NCBI GenBank assembly: GCA_902517315.1
Contig: CABYBP010000009.1
Coordinates: forward strand, 1-35,697
Direction of reading: 5' to 3'
DNA from: an uncultured Alphaproteobacteria bacterium
GTDB taxonomy: Bacteria > Pseudomonadota > Alphaproteobacteria > HIMB59 > GCA-002718135
Length of the DNA: 35,697 nt
Both the position numbers and the translations under genes were made by a program. The notes under the pieces were generated by a model. The model worked only from the letters and a program-made list of their open reading frames with translations, was not told the DNA's origin and did no database searches. This document shows positions 24,964 through 32,573 of the stretch, piece by piece; the stretch's first letter is position 1, and each line of letters begins with the position of its first letter.

Positions 24964-25842
24964 TTATACCTCCCAACCCATCCGCCTTAAAATTGCAAAG
25001 AAACCTACTATAATACCAACATAGAAGAACATCATAACGCCTATAGTAGATGCGTAACCAACGTTCATTCGTTGAAAGGCTTGCGAGTACAGATGGTTTG
25101 CTACAACTTCTGAGCTGTATGCTGGCCCACCCATTGTTAAAATATATACATAGTCAAATGTAGGGACAGACCAGATAATTATAATTATTAAAGATAAAAC
25201 AAAAATTGGTCGTATCATCGGTAAAGTAATATATCTAAATTTTTGAAATTTTGTTGCTCCTTCAATATCTGCTGCTTCGTAGAGAGAGTCATCAACTTGA
25301 TACATTCCAGTTAAATAAATAATAACTAAGAAGCCCCAGAAATGCCACATATCTACCCAGGCAACAGCGTATAAGGCAGTCTCCTTCATAGCAAAAGGTG
25401 ACTTAGCAAGAAAATCAATACCTTGATTTTCAAACCAACCACCTAAACCATGTCTTGGATGGAATATGTATCTCCAAATCAAACAGTTTACGATACTAGC
25501 CAGAATGTATGGAAAAAAATATACTAGCCTATAAAAAAGTTGTCCTCTTTTTATTCCAGTTAAAAGATAAGCTATAACAAGTGCTACGATTACTGGTATT
25601 GTCAAGAACATTACTGTCCAAATTATATTGTGTTTAACTGCTTTCTTGAAAACACGATCTCTAAATAATTCTTGAAAGTTTTCTAATCCAACATAATTTA
25701 TTCTGCCAAAACCATTCCAGTCGGTTAAACATAACAATAAACTAAGTATCGATGGAAATGCTACCACGAAGAAATGAATAAATATAACTGGAAATAAAAA
25801 GTACCAGGAAATTGCATTTATACTTGTTAAAAATTTTGGCAT
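24964..25842 (-). CDS. Sugar ABC transporter permease, MalF-type
   Basis: A 292-residue inner-membrane permease with six hydrophobic segments and the EAA loop EAADIEGATKFQKFRYITLP. It matches the MalF/UgpA-like partner of carbohydrate importers (PSILSLLLCLTDWNGFG, NIIWTVMFLTIPVIVALVIA). It lies between the binding-protein gene, from which it is separated by a 54-base gap holding a perfect palindrome, and the second permease. No ribosome site is evident, so its translation may be low compared with the binding protein, as is usual for such operons. Confidence 0.95.
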   Translation of the reverse strand: MPKFLTSINAISWYFLFPVIFIHFFVVAFPSILSLLLCLTDWNGFGRINYVGLENFQELFRDRVFKKAVKHNIIWTVMFLTIPVIVALVIAYLLTGIKRGQLFYRLVYFFPYILASIVNCLIWRYIFHPRHGLGGWFENQGIDFLAKSPFAMKETALYAVAWVDMWHFWGFLVIIYLTGMYQVDDSLYEAADIEGATKFQKFRYITLPMIRPIFVLSLIIIIIWSVPTFDYVYILTMGGPAYSSEVVANHLYSQAFQRMNVGYASTIGVMMFFYVGIIVGFFAILRRMGWEV

Positions 25843-25858
25843 AATTTTTATTATTTTT

Positions 25859-25884
25859 AATAAGGGGAAATATTTCCCCTTATT
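25859..25884 (-). promoter_or_regulatory. Perfect 26-base palindrome between binding-protein and permease genes
   Basis: AATAAGGGGAAAT and ATTTCCCCTTATT form a perfect inverted repeat in the only sizeable gap inside the operon. It lacks a clear U tract afterwards on the minus strand, so it is more likely an mRNA-stabilising or partially terminating hairpin that raises binding-protein output over the permeases than a full terminator. The role is inferred from position. Confidence 0.65.
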
Positions 25885-25896
25885 TAAATTTTATAA

Positions 25897-27222
25897 TTAT
25901 CTTTTTCCAACTGGAACTAGTGCATCGTCTTCACGTGCTTGGTCCCAAAGTCTCTGAGATTCTTCCATAAATTCAAGTGGAGTAATATCTCCAGCCCAAA
26001 CCACTTCCATATCCTTCCAAATATGAACACCAGGATCATTTGGATAGAATGTCCATGTTGTGTATCCATAGTTTCCAGAATCAGAAGCTTCTGCGAATTC
26101 AGTCAAGAATCTTTTTTGTCTTGGATCAATATTAGGATCAAAGTCAGCATCAGTATATTTTAGTGGCAACAACCAAGCGCCATAACCTAAGCTACCAGTA
26201 ACCTTAAGAGCTCTAGCTTTATCAGAAAGAATCCAATCAATTACTTTTGCAGCTCCATCAGCATTTTTAGATGATGAATTAATTGACATTGTTCCACCTG
26301 TTGCAAGTTGGTAATTAGGAGCACTTCCTGCCTGTGAATTCAGAATTGGTAAAGGATTCCAATCCCAATCATCAGAAGATTCTCCAAAATTCGTTGCCGT
26401 TACATTGAAACCCCAAGTTCCGATCATGAGCATTGCAGAACCTCTAGTAGCGAACTCGTTATTAAAATCATCCCAATCTAGAGAATAATATGTCTCTAAA
26501 TTGCCAGACCAATAACCTTCATCTACCATATGTTTTCTTAAAAGCTCAATTGCTTCTACAAACTCTGGATCAGTCCACTTTTTTTCACCAATTAAAGCTT
26601 TATAGACATTTTCTGGTCCAGCATATGTGTTGAAATAGTTACCTACTAAATGCTCGTGTGTTGGCTGCCATCCAGCAGAACCGTACGCATAGACGTTCAT
26701 ATCTTTAGCTTTAATTTTTGCAGCTAAAGATTCAACTTCTGCTAATGTATTTGGTGTGCTCCATCCATTTTCTTCAAACAAAGTTTTATTATAAAAATAA
26801 ATCATTGTTTCGTAGTTTTTTGGAATTGAATATAATTCACCATCAAATACTCCTGAGTTGTAAGCCCAACCTAGAAGTTTATCTTGCCAGCCATATTGGT
26901 CAGCATACTCTTGCATAGATTTAACAAGACCTGCATCTTGGTAAATTTTTATGTAAGATGCACCAGGTGTATCGAACATGTCCGGTCCACTTCCGGATAA
27001 AAGAGCTGGTCTAATAGTATCATTAATGTCTTCTTTGAATACACATTCTAATTCTATTTCATCTTGTTCAGCATTAAAAGCATCACACATCATTTCTTGA
27101 ACTGTAGGGTCAGTATCTGCACTACTTTCCATCCACCAAACTACTTTAGTGGCAGCAAATGTTGAAGTTGCGAAAAAAGCTGTAAGAATAAAAGTTAAAA
27201 AAATATTTAAAATTTTATTCAT
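25897..27222 (-). CDS. Sugar ABC transporter substrate-binding protein (family 1)
   Basis: A 441-residue periplasmic binding protein of the MalE-like family. Signal peptide MNKILNIFLTFILTAFFA ends near TFA, and the mature part starts ATKVVWWMESSADTD. Family 1 features follow: LLSGSGPDMFDTPG, the ligand-cleft region YSIPKNYETMIYFYNKTLF, and a C-terminal WILSDKARALKVTGSLG. The start is set by a GGAGG at 27232-27228: an ATG four codons upstream overlaps that ribosome site, whereas the ATG at 27222 lies 5 bases after it. It is the first gene of the long minus-strand operon. The many aromatic residues (W, Y) in the mature protein agree with sugar stacking. Ligand unknown. Codon use is less AT-biased than in the neighbouring glycohydrolases, as expected for a highly expressed protein. 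Confidence 0.93.
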   Translation of the reverse strand: MNKILNIFLTFILTAFFATSTFAATKVVWWMESSADTDPTVQEMMCDAFNAEQDEIELECVFKEDINDTIRPALLSGSGPDMFDTPGASYIKIYQDAGLVKSMQEYADQYGWQDKLLGWAYNSGVFDGELYSIPKNYETMIYFYNKTLFEENGWSTPNTLAEVESLAAKIKAKDMNVYAYGSAGWQPTHEHLVGNYFNTYAGPENVYKALIGEKKWTDPEFVEAIELLRKHMVDEGYWSGNLETYYSLDWDDFNNEFATRGSAMLMIGTWGFNVTATNFGESSDDWDWNPLPILNSQAGSAPNYQLATGGTMSINSSSKNADGAAKVIDWILSDKARALKVTGSLGYGAWLLPLKYTDADFDPNIDPRQKRFLTEFAEASDSGNYGYTTWTFYPNDPGVHIWKDMEVVWAGDITPLEFMEESQRLWDQAREDDALVPVGKR

Positions 27223-27227
27223 CATTT

Positions 27228-27232
27228 CCTCC
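27228..27232 (-). promoter_or_regulatory. Ribosome-binding site deciding the start of the sugar-binding protein
   Basis: GGAGG stands 5 bases before the ATG at 27222 and overlaps an upstream in-frame ATG (27234), which therefore is unlikely to be used. Confidence 0.7.
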
Positions 27233-27245
27233 ATTTAATATGAAA

Positions 27246-27273
27246 TTTATACTACAAATATGAATCCTGTAAA
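27246..27273 (-). promoter_or_regulatory. Candidate sigma-70 promoter of the sugar/glycohydrolase operon
   Basis: On the minus strand TTTACA (27273-27268) and TATAAA (27251-27246) are 16 bases apart, each one mismatch from consensus, about 15-25 bases before the ribosome site. In DNA this AT-rich such matches arise easily, so the call is tentative. Confidence 0.35.
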
Positions 27274-27532
27274 TCTATTTATGTAAGATTTTGTTCCAAA
27301 AAATAAAGGAAAAAGCTAAATTGCGACAAAAAATTGATCTAAAGCATAAAAATCATCTGATCTCTTATTAAGCTTAGAAAATAGTTAAAAGAAAAATAAA
27401 AAATAACTATTAAAAAAATTGCTATTAGGGACCAAATTATGAATTTTATCATTTTATAGTTTTTATAAATTAAATAATGTTTAAGGATAACAATAATATA
27501 ATATAAAATATTATTAAATTCTAATTATAATT

Positions 27533-28321
27533 ATGAAAAATAAGTTATTTGATATTTGGAGACAAGATAAAGCATCTATCAATGCATGGCTTTCAATACC
27601 TAATTCGTTTACTGCTGAGGCGTTTGGAAAAATGGGTTGGGATTCAGTAACTGTCGATATGCAGCACGGACAAAATGATTATTCTAGCTCTATCGCCATG
27701 ATACAAGCATTATCAAATAGCAATACAGTTCCAATGACTAGAGTCCCTTGGAATGAACCAGGTATTATTATGAAGATGTTAGATTTAGGAGTGCAAGGAA
27801 TTATTGCTCCAATGATAAATACAAAAGAAGATTGTGAAAAATTTGTTTCGTATTGTTACTATCCCCCAATAGGTCAAAGAAGTTTTGGTCCAATGAGAGC
27901 TCAAGTAGTTTACGGATCAGACTACTACCAACATGCAAATAAAAATATTGTAAGTTTAGCAATGATAGAAACAAAACAAGCTGTAGAGAATTTAGATGAG
28001 ATACTTTCCGTTCCTAATTTAACTGGTATCTATATTGGGCCAGCAGACATGAGTTCATCTTATGGGTTGCCACCTAAATTTGATGTTCGAGAAGATCCAG
28101 TATTTTCAAATATAAAAATGATTGCTAAAAAAGCAAAGGAAAAGGGTAAGATTGCAGGTATTCATAATGGTTCAGTAAAATATATGAAAGAAATGATGCA
28201 ATACGGCTTTCAGTTTACAACATTGTTATCTGACTTTAGGATGATGACATCTAATGCAGAAAGTTTACTGAAAGAATTAAAGGACGTCGATACAAAATCT
28301 GATAATACAAGCGCTTACTAG
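27533..28321 (+). CDS. HpcH/HpaI-family aldolase
   Basis: A 262-residue class II (metal-dependent) aldolase with a TIM barrel. Visible key residues: His45 (VDMQHGQND), Arg70 (TRVPWNEPG), the metal ligands Glu146 (MIETKQAVEN) and Asp172 (YIGPADMSSSYG), and GQRSFGP. Relatives cleave 2-keto-3-deoxy sugar acids (rhamnonate, glucarate) or 2,4-dihydroxyhept-2-enedioate to pyruvate and an aldehyde; I cannot choose between these. It is divergent from the sugar ABC/glycohydrolase operon, which makes a role in the breakdown of the imported sugar plausible. It converges on the uup gene with no spacer between stops. Confidence 0.92.
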   Translation: MKNKLFDIWRQDKASINAWLSIPNSFTAEAFGKMGWDSVTVDMQHGQNDYSSSIAMIQALSNSNTVPMTRVPWNEPGIIMKMLDLGVQGIIAPMINTKEDCEKFVSYCYYPPIGQRSFGPMRAQVVYGSDYYQHANKNIVSLAMIETKQAVENLDEILSVPNLTGIYIGPADMSSSYGLPPKFDVREDPVFSNIKMIAKKAKEKGKIAGIHNGSVKYMKEMMQYGFQFTTLLSDFRMMTSNAESLLKELKDVDTKSDNTSAY

Positions 28322-30136
28322 TTAAACACTAACTAAATCCTCTTCCATTTTTAATAATTCATACCACCTATTTTCTTTAATACTAAGTTTTGTATTAAGC
28401 TCTTCCATTTTATTGGTAATTTCTTGATATCGATCATAATTTTCAAGATATAAATTCGAATCTTTCATTTCATTTTTAATTTCTTCTAATTCTTGTTGTA
28501 TAATTTTTATTTCATTTGGAAGTTTATCTAATTCAAATTTAAACTTATATGATAATTTATTTTTAGAGAGATTAGTTTTTTTATTTTCAGAAATTGAATT
28601 TTTACTTTCTTTACTTTTATGGACTTGTTGATTTTGTGATTTTAAGAAATCACTATATCCTCCAAAAAATAACTCAACATCACCATCATCTTTAAAATAA
28701 AGAATTTTATTTACTGTTTGATCTAAAAAATCTCTATCATGAGAGACTATTAAAAGAGTTCCATTATAATTAGATAACATCTCTGTTAATAGATCTAGTG
28801 TTTCTAAATCTAAATCATTTGTTGGCTCATCCAATATTAGACCTGTCTTTGGATTGGCTAATACTTTTGCTAAAAGAAGTCTATTTTGTTCACCGCCTGA
28901 TAGTGTTTGTATCGTATGATTTACATTTTTAGGATCAAATTTAAAATCTTTTACATAACTGCAAACATGGCGATCGTTTCCTTGAACTTTTAAATAATCT
29001 CCACCTGAAGGAACTAAAATATCTTTAATAGATTTCCTACCATTAAGATCATTACGCATCTGATCAAAATAGGAAAATTCTAAATTCTTTTTTAATTTTA
29101 TTTTTCCCTTTGCAATTTGTATTTCATTTAATATTGTTTTAAGAAAAGTTGATTTACCGCTTCCATTATTTCCTAAAAGACCAATACGATCATTTTTAGA
29201 AATTTTTATTGTTAAATTTTTAAAAACAAATTCACTTTGATTGGAATATTTTACAAATACATCTTGTAATTCAGCAATAAATTTAGATTGGTCAGTAGAT
29301 TTTTTAGAAACTTGTGGTCTTAATGATTTTATAGCACTCCGATATGAAGCTTCATCTTTTTCTAATTTTTGCTTAAGATCTTTAGCTCTTTTTAACCTTC
29401 TTTCGTTTCTTTTAACTCTCGCTTTAACACCCTTATTAGCCCATTCAAGCTCAATATTTACAAATTGTTTTCTGTTTTTTAATTCTCTGAATTCTTGATC
29501 TAATAATTCTTCTGACCATTTATCAAAATCTTTAAAGCCTGAAGGACTAACTCGTAATTTACCTCTATCTATCCAAAAGACTTTATTAGTAAAATTACTG
29601 AGAAATGTTCTATCATGACTAACACATATGATTGTCTTATTTAAATTTCGTAAATAAGTTTCTAACCATTCAATACACTGTAAATCTAAATGATTTGTAG
29701 GTTCATCTAGTAAAAGAACATCTGATTCTTGTATCAACGATCTAATTAAAAAGACTTTTCTTTTTTGACCACCAGAGAGATCATCTATTTTTGCAAACTT
29801 ATCCAAATTTAGTTTATTGCAAAATATATCAACAAAATGCTGATTTTTATCATTAGTTAAATCAGATAAACATTCTTCAACACTTGTATTATTTAGTTTT
29901 TCAAACTTTTGGTTAAAATATCCTACTTTGAGATTTGGAAAATTCCATAATTCTCCAGCATCTAAATCTTGATCGCCGTAAATCGTTTTCATGAGTGTTG
30001 TTTTTCCAACACCATTTTTTCCAACAAGCGCAATCATATCAGCCTTATGCAAATTAAGATTTAAATCTTGGAAAATAATTTTTTTTCCAAATTTTATTTC
30101 TACATCTCTTAATGAAAATAATAAATCGCTTGGCAC
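28322..30136 (-). CDS. uup: ABC-F family ATPase, Uup-like
   Basis: A 604-residue soluble protein with two ABC domains and no membrane segment. Domain 1: Walker A GKNGVGKT (39-46), LSGGQ (120-124), LLLDEPTNHLD (141-151). A basic, helical linker follows. Domain 2: GNNGSGKST, LSGGEQNRLLLAKVLA and LDEPTNDLD. The last ~60 residues form a coiled coil (IKIIQQELEEIKNEMKD), the mark of Uup. ABC-F proteins act on ribosomes; Uup is also linked to transposon excision and DNA junctions in E. coli. It is not the missing ATPase of the sugar importer. A 12-base gap separates it from a small membrane-peptide gene upstream. Confidence 0.93.
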   Translation of the reverse strand: MPSDLLFSLRDVEIKFGKKIIFQDLNLNLHKADMIALVGKNGVGKTTLMKTIYGDQDLDAGELWNFPNLKVGYFNQKFEKLNNTSVEECLSDLTNDKNQHFVDIFCNKLNLDKFAKIDDLSGGQKRKVFLIRSLIQESDVLLLDEPTNHLDLQCIEWLETYLRNLNKTIICVSHDRTFLSNFTNKVFWIDRGKLRVSPSGFKDFDKWSEELLDQEFRELKNRKQFVNIELEWANKGVKARVKRNERRLKRAKDLKQKLEKDEASYRSAIKSLRPQVSKKSTDQSKFIAELQDVFVKYSNQSEFVFKNLTIKISKNDRIGLLGNNGSGKSTFLKTILNEIQIAKGKIKLKKNLEFSYFDQMRNDLNGRKSIKDILVPSGGDYLKVQGNDRHVCSYVKDFKFDPKNVNHTIQTLSGGEQNRLLLAKVLANPKTGLILDEPTNDLDLETLDLLTEMLSNYNGTLLIVSHDRDFLDQTVNKILYFKDDGDVELFFGGYSDFLKSQNQQVHKSKESKNSISENKKTNLSKNKLSYKFKFELDKLPNEIKIIQQELEEIKNEMKDSNLYLENYDRYQEITNKMEELNTKLSIKENRWYELLKMEEDLVSV

Positions 30137-30148
30137 GAATTGAATTTT

Positions 30149-30265
30149 TTATAAAATTTTGTAATAAACTACAATAAAATCAAGTATCATGAATATGATA
30201 AATAATATTATTACTCTTGGAATGGACCATTGACCTTTTGGGAAAATAAAGTTTAAGAATTTCAT
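30149..30265 (-). CDS. 38-residue single-span membrane peptide
   Basis: An ATG at 30265-30263 overlaps the stop of the DsbA-like gene by one base (TAATG), which suggests coupled translation. The product has a short polar start (KFLNFIFPKGQWSIPR), then one hydrophobic span (VIILFIIFMILDFIVVYY, 18-35) and a short tail. I do not recognise a family. The position of a positively charged residue just before the span and the coupling favour a real gene. Its small size and AT-rich composition keep this uncertain. Confidence 0.5.
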   Translation of the reverse strand: MKFLNFIFPKGQWSIPRVIILFIIFMILDFIVVYYKIL

Positions 30266-30870
30266 TATACTGTATTTAATCTAATCCATTTAATGCAATC
30301 TTCAAGTCTATCATCACCCCAGAATACTTCCTTACCGTCATATATAAATGTAGGACTTCCAAATACTCCTTTTTTATATGCGTATTTAGTATTTTGTAAG
30401 TATTTATCTTTGATTTCTTGTTCATTAGCCTTTTGTAATGTTTGTTCAGGGTTCAAGTTTAATTCATTAAATATTTCGGTTAAATTTGGTTCTGTTGCTG
30501 GCTCTTTACCTTGCTGAAACCATCTTTGATATGTTTTATAAACGTAATCAACCCCCCAACCCTCATTCATTCCAAGAATTGCAATTTGATTTGCTAAATC
30601 AAATTCTTTTAAAGGATAAGGAGCAGGAACCTTTGCTTCAAAACCATAAAATTTTGCTCTTCTTTCTATATCTCTCCACATGTAATCTGATTTTATTTTT
30701 TTAGCTGGAGGAGTGAAAGGAATATTATCCATATCCATCATGATTTTTCGCACACTAAAAGGATGCCAATTGAATTTGATATTTTCTTTTTTTGCTACAT
30801 CATGCAATCTATTAACTGTCAAATAAGTATAAGTACTACCAATAGAAAACCAAAAGTTTATTTCTTTCAT
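30265..30870 (-). CDS. DsbA-fold oxidoreductase, 2-hydroxychromene-2-carboxylate isomerase/kappa-GST-like
   Basis: A 201-residue thioredoxin-fold protein. The N-terminal FWFSIGSTYTYL places Ser12 where kappa-class glutathione transferases have the catalytic Ser. HPFSVRKIM and the helical insertion follow, and GVFGSPTFIYDGKEVFWGDDRLEDC at the end holds the cis-Pro and the typical FWG-D-R tail. No CxxC and no signal peptide, so it is cytoplasmic. Family members isomerise an aromatic catabolite with glutathione or conjugate glutathione. It follows the Mu-like GST gene by 26 bases in the same direction, so the two may share a glutathione-dependent job. Confidence 0.9.
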   Translation of the reverse strand: MKEINFWFSIGSTYTYLTVNRLHDVAKKENIKFNWHPFSVRKIMMDMDNIPFTPPAKKIKSDYMWRDIERRAKFYGFEAKVPAPYPLKEFDLANQIAILGMNEGWGVDYVYKTYQRWFQQGKEPATEPNLTEIFNELNLNPEQTLQKANEQEIKDKYLQNTKYAYKKGVFGSPTFIYDGKEVFWGDDRLEDCIKWIRLNTV

Positions 30871-30896
30871 AAAGTATCCTTTTAAACTATTTTTTT

Positions 30897-31748
30897 TTAT
30901 TCGATAATTATTTCTGCAGGTGTTGTATCGGAATCAATGGCTGGATCCCAGGTAATGCCACTTTTGCCTGATCCAAACTTAGCACTTTTATTAGTAAAAG
31001 GTAATTTATATAACTCTGAATTTAAATATTTTTGTAATTTAGGGAGAGTTTTAAAATTTCTAAAAAATTTAGAAACTAATGGAAATCCTAATTGTTCAAA
31101 AAAATTATCAGAGTTTACATTTTTTACAAATTTATAGTGTTTTAAAAATTCATAATAAAGCTCTAACGTATCAAAAAAATTAAAATCAGGTGAAGAAATA
31201 TTATTGCCTATTAAAAATAGTTTAGTTTCTGTATTATTTTTTTTACCAAGCCAATGTTCAAATTTTTGTAACTTACCAACATTTGAATGTTCAAAGACTT
31301 GATTAAAGACCATTGAAGCTTCATTTAATTCATCATTTTCATTTTCAAAATGAGTGTAAGCAAATCGTGTAACTATATTCCTTAAATCAACAGTTTCTTG
31401 AAGAAATTGATTGCAATCTAATTCTTCTTGAGAATTTTCTCCAAACATATTAAATTTCTTACCAAGATAAGTTAAGCAGGTAATAGATTGAGCGATTATT
31501 TTTTCTTTTCCGCCTTCATTAAATTGTAAATAAGGTAAATTAATTAAACTATTTTTTTTCTTTAAAATAATTTTATCTTTTTCGTGCCATTCACTACCAT
31601 CATAAATTAGGGAATTATTCTCTAATTTTGGAATTAGTCTATAAATTTTTGAAATAAGAGGAACATCAGCATAAATGATCAATTGCCTTGAAACTGATCC
31701 TAAACCTTTAGTACTCCAATATCCTAGTGTAATTTTTTCAATACTCAT
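30897..31748 (-). CDS. Glutathione S-transferase-like protein (Mu/sigma-type start)
   Basis: A 283-residue protein. The N-terminal LGYWSTKGLGSVSRQLIIYA resembles the Mu-class start (GYWxxRGLxxxxRxxL), with Tyr10 as the possible catalytic residue. The next ~60 residues fit the thioredoxin-like half (LINLPYLQFNEGG, IAQSITCLTYLGKKF, the Gln-Ser pair for glutathione). The helical C-terminal half includes DFNFFDTLELYYEFLKHY and LPKLQKYLNSELYKLPF. It is ~60 residues longer than usual. It ends in a polar tail (GSGKSGITWDPAID, then acidic) of unknown use. It is divergent from the ABM-protein operon, with 195 bases between starts. Confidence 0.82.
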   Translation of the reverse strand: MSIEKITLGYWSTKGLGSVSRQLIIYADVPLISKIYRLIPKLENNSLIYDGSEWHEKDKIILKKKNSLINLPYLQFNEGGKEKIIAQSITCLTYLGKKFNMFGENSQEELDCNQFLQETVDLRNIVTRFAYTHFENENDELNEASMVFNQVFEHSNVGKLQKFEHWLGKKNNTETKLFLIGNNISSPDFNFFDTLELYYEFLKHYKFVKNVNSDNFFEQLGFPLVSKFFRNFKTLPKLQKYLNSELYKLPFTNKSAKFGSGKSGITWDPAIDSDTTPAEIIIE

Positions 31749-31943
31749 ATTTTATAACCATTCCTTTTTTAGAGTCATTCTAATTTTAATAAAAATTTAA
31801 TGTATAAAATTTATATAAGATTAATGGGAATCTTAGTTAAATTAGAATAACTTTATTTACTATTAAAAATTAATATTTTTTAAATCATTTTTTTGTTTTG
31901 TTATTATTACCTTATTTTAATTGTTTTGAAAAAGGAGGTAATT
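31749..31943. other. Divergent region between GST gene and ABM-protein operon
   Basis: About 195 AT-rich bases. The one clear structure is an inverted repeat AAGATT-AATGGG-AATCTT (31817-31834) that could be an operator. I see no ORF or RNA gene. Confidence 0.3.
31931..31938 (+). promoter_or_regulatory. Strong ribosome-binding site deciding the start of the first ABM-type protein
   Basis: AAAGGAGG lies 5 bases before the ATG at 31944. An ATG at 31893 would add 17 hydrophobic residues and has no such site. The paralogs start at the position of 31944. Confidence 0.85.
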
Positions 31944-32558
31944 ATGTTTGCGACATGGAAAATAAGAACTGACTACGCAAATGCCGTAGATATTTTTGAT
32001 AAAGTTTCGCCTTGGTTTAAAGAAAGTGGAGCTCGAATGACTAATGTTACGCATAATATTGGTGGAGATGATAACACATTCACTATAGTAGCAGGATTTG
32101 AGAGTTATGAAGCATTTGGAAAAAATGATGATGCTTGGGCTTCATCTCCAGAATGGTGGCAAAAAATGCAACCAAATTTTGTAAACAATCAATTAGTTGA
32201 AGCTGTTTATTTAAATCAATTGATTGGAAATATTAAATCTCCTACTGAGCAAATGCCTGTTTGGGCACATTTTGTTTTTAGTCATCCAGATGTGGATGCA
32301 ATAAGAAAAAGTTTTGAGATTGATGAGAAACACTACATGTCAAATGGCGCATCAGGAATTGCAATTCATAGAATGTTTGGTGATAGAAATAATCAATATT
32401 TATTTGCTGCAAGATTTAACAGTATGCAAGAATTAGGTAAGTGCATGGATGCTAGCCAAAATTCTCCAGATTATTGGGCAAGTCATAAAGATTATTATGC
32501 AAACTTAAATATTCATCTCAATTATAATTCTAGAGTAATAAGAAGAGATATTTATTAA
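31944..32558 (+). CDS. Double ABM/ferredoxin-like-fold protein, copy 1
   Basis: A 204-residue soluble protein made of two related halves of about 100 residues. Half one: MFATWKIRTDYANAVDIFDK, then ARMTNVTHNIGGDDNTFTIV and AGFESYEAFGKNDD. Half two: VWAHFVFSHPDVDAIRKSFE, then GASGIAIHRMFGDRNNQYLF and AARFNSMQELG. Each half has the strand-helix-strand-strand-helix pattern and G-F/R-F-x-S/N-M-x-x-x-G signature of dimeric alpha-beta-barrel (ABM-like, EthD-like) domains. No catalytic residue can be named. It is paralogous to the proteins at 32574-33200 and 33709-34323. The start is fixed by AAAGGAGG. It leads a short operon with a YdhR-family gene. Function unknown; a monooxygenase, cyclase or lyase of a small organic compound is possible. 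Confidence 0.8.
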   Translation: MFATWKIRTDYANAVDIFDKVSPWFKESGARMTNVTHNIGGDDNTFTIVAGFESYEAFGKNDDAWASSPEWWQKMQPNFVNNQLVEAVYLNQLIGNIKSPTEQMPVWAHFVFSHPDVDAIRKSFEIDEKHYMSNGASGIAIHRMFGDRNNQYLFAARFNSMQELGKCMDASQNSPDYWASHKDYYANLNIHLNYNSRVIRRDIY

Positions 32559-32573
32559 AAAGGAGGAAATATG

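Larger units (their letters stand above)
27223..27532. other. Divergent regulatory region between sugar operon and HpcH/HpaI aldolase gene
   Basis: About 310 bases without an ORF. It holds the candidate promoter and ribosome site of the minus-strand operon. It also holds an 8-bp inverted repeat, AATAGTTA/TAACTATT, at 27380-27387 and 27404-27411, that could be an operator or a weak hairpin. I see no riboswitch or RNA gene. No regulator gene is adjacent. Confidence 0.4.

Noticed and set aside
28322..30136. Uup-like ABC protein as the missing ATPase of the sugar importer
   Set aside because: It has two fused ABC domains and a C-terminal coiled coil of the ABC-F class, which does not energise importers.
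31893..31943. Upstream ATG adding a 17-residue hydrophobic start to ABM copy 1, resembling a membrane anchor
   Set aside because: AAAGGAGG at 31931-31938 fits the ATG at 31944, and the paralogs have no such extension.
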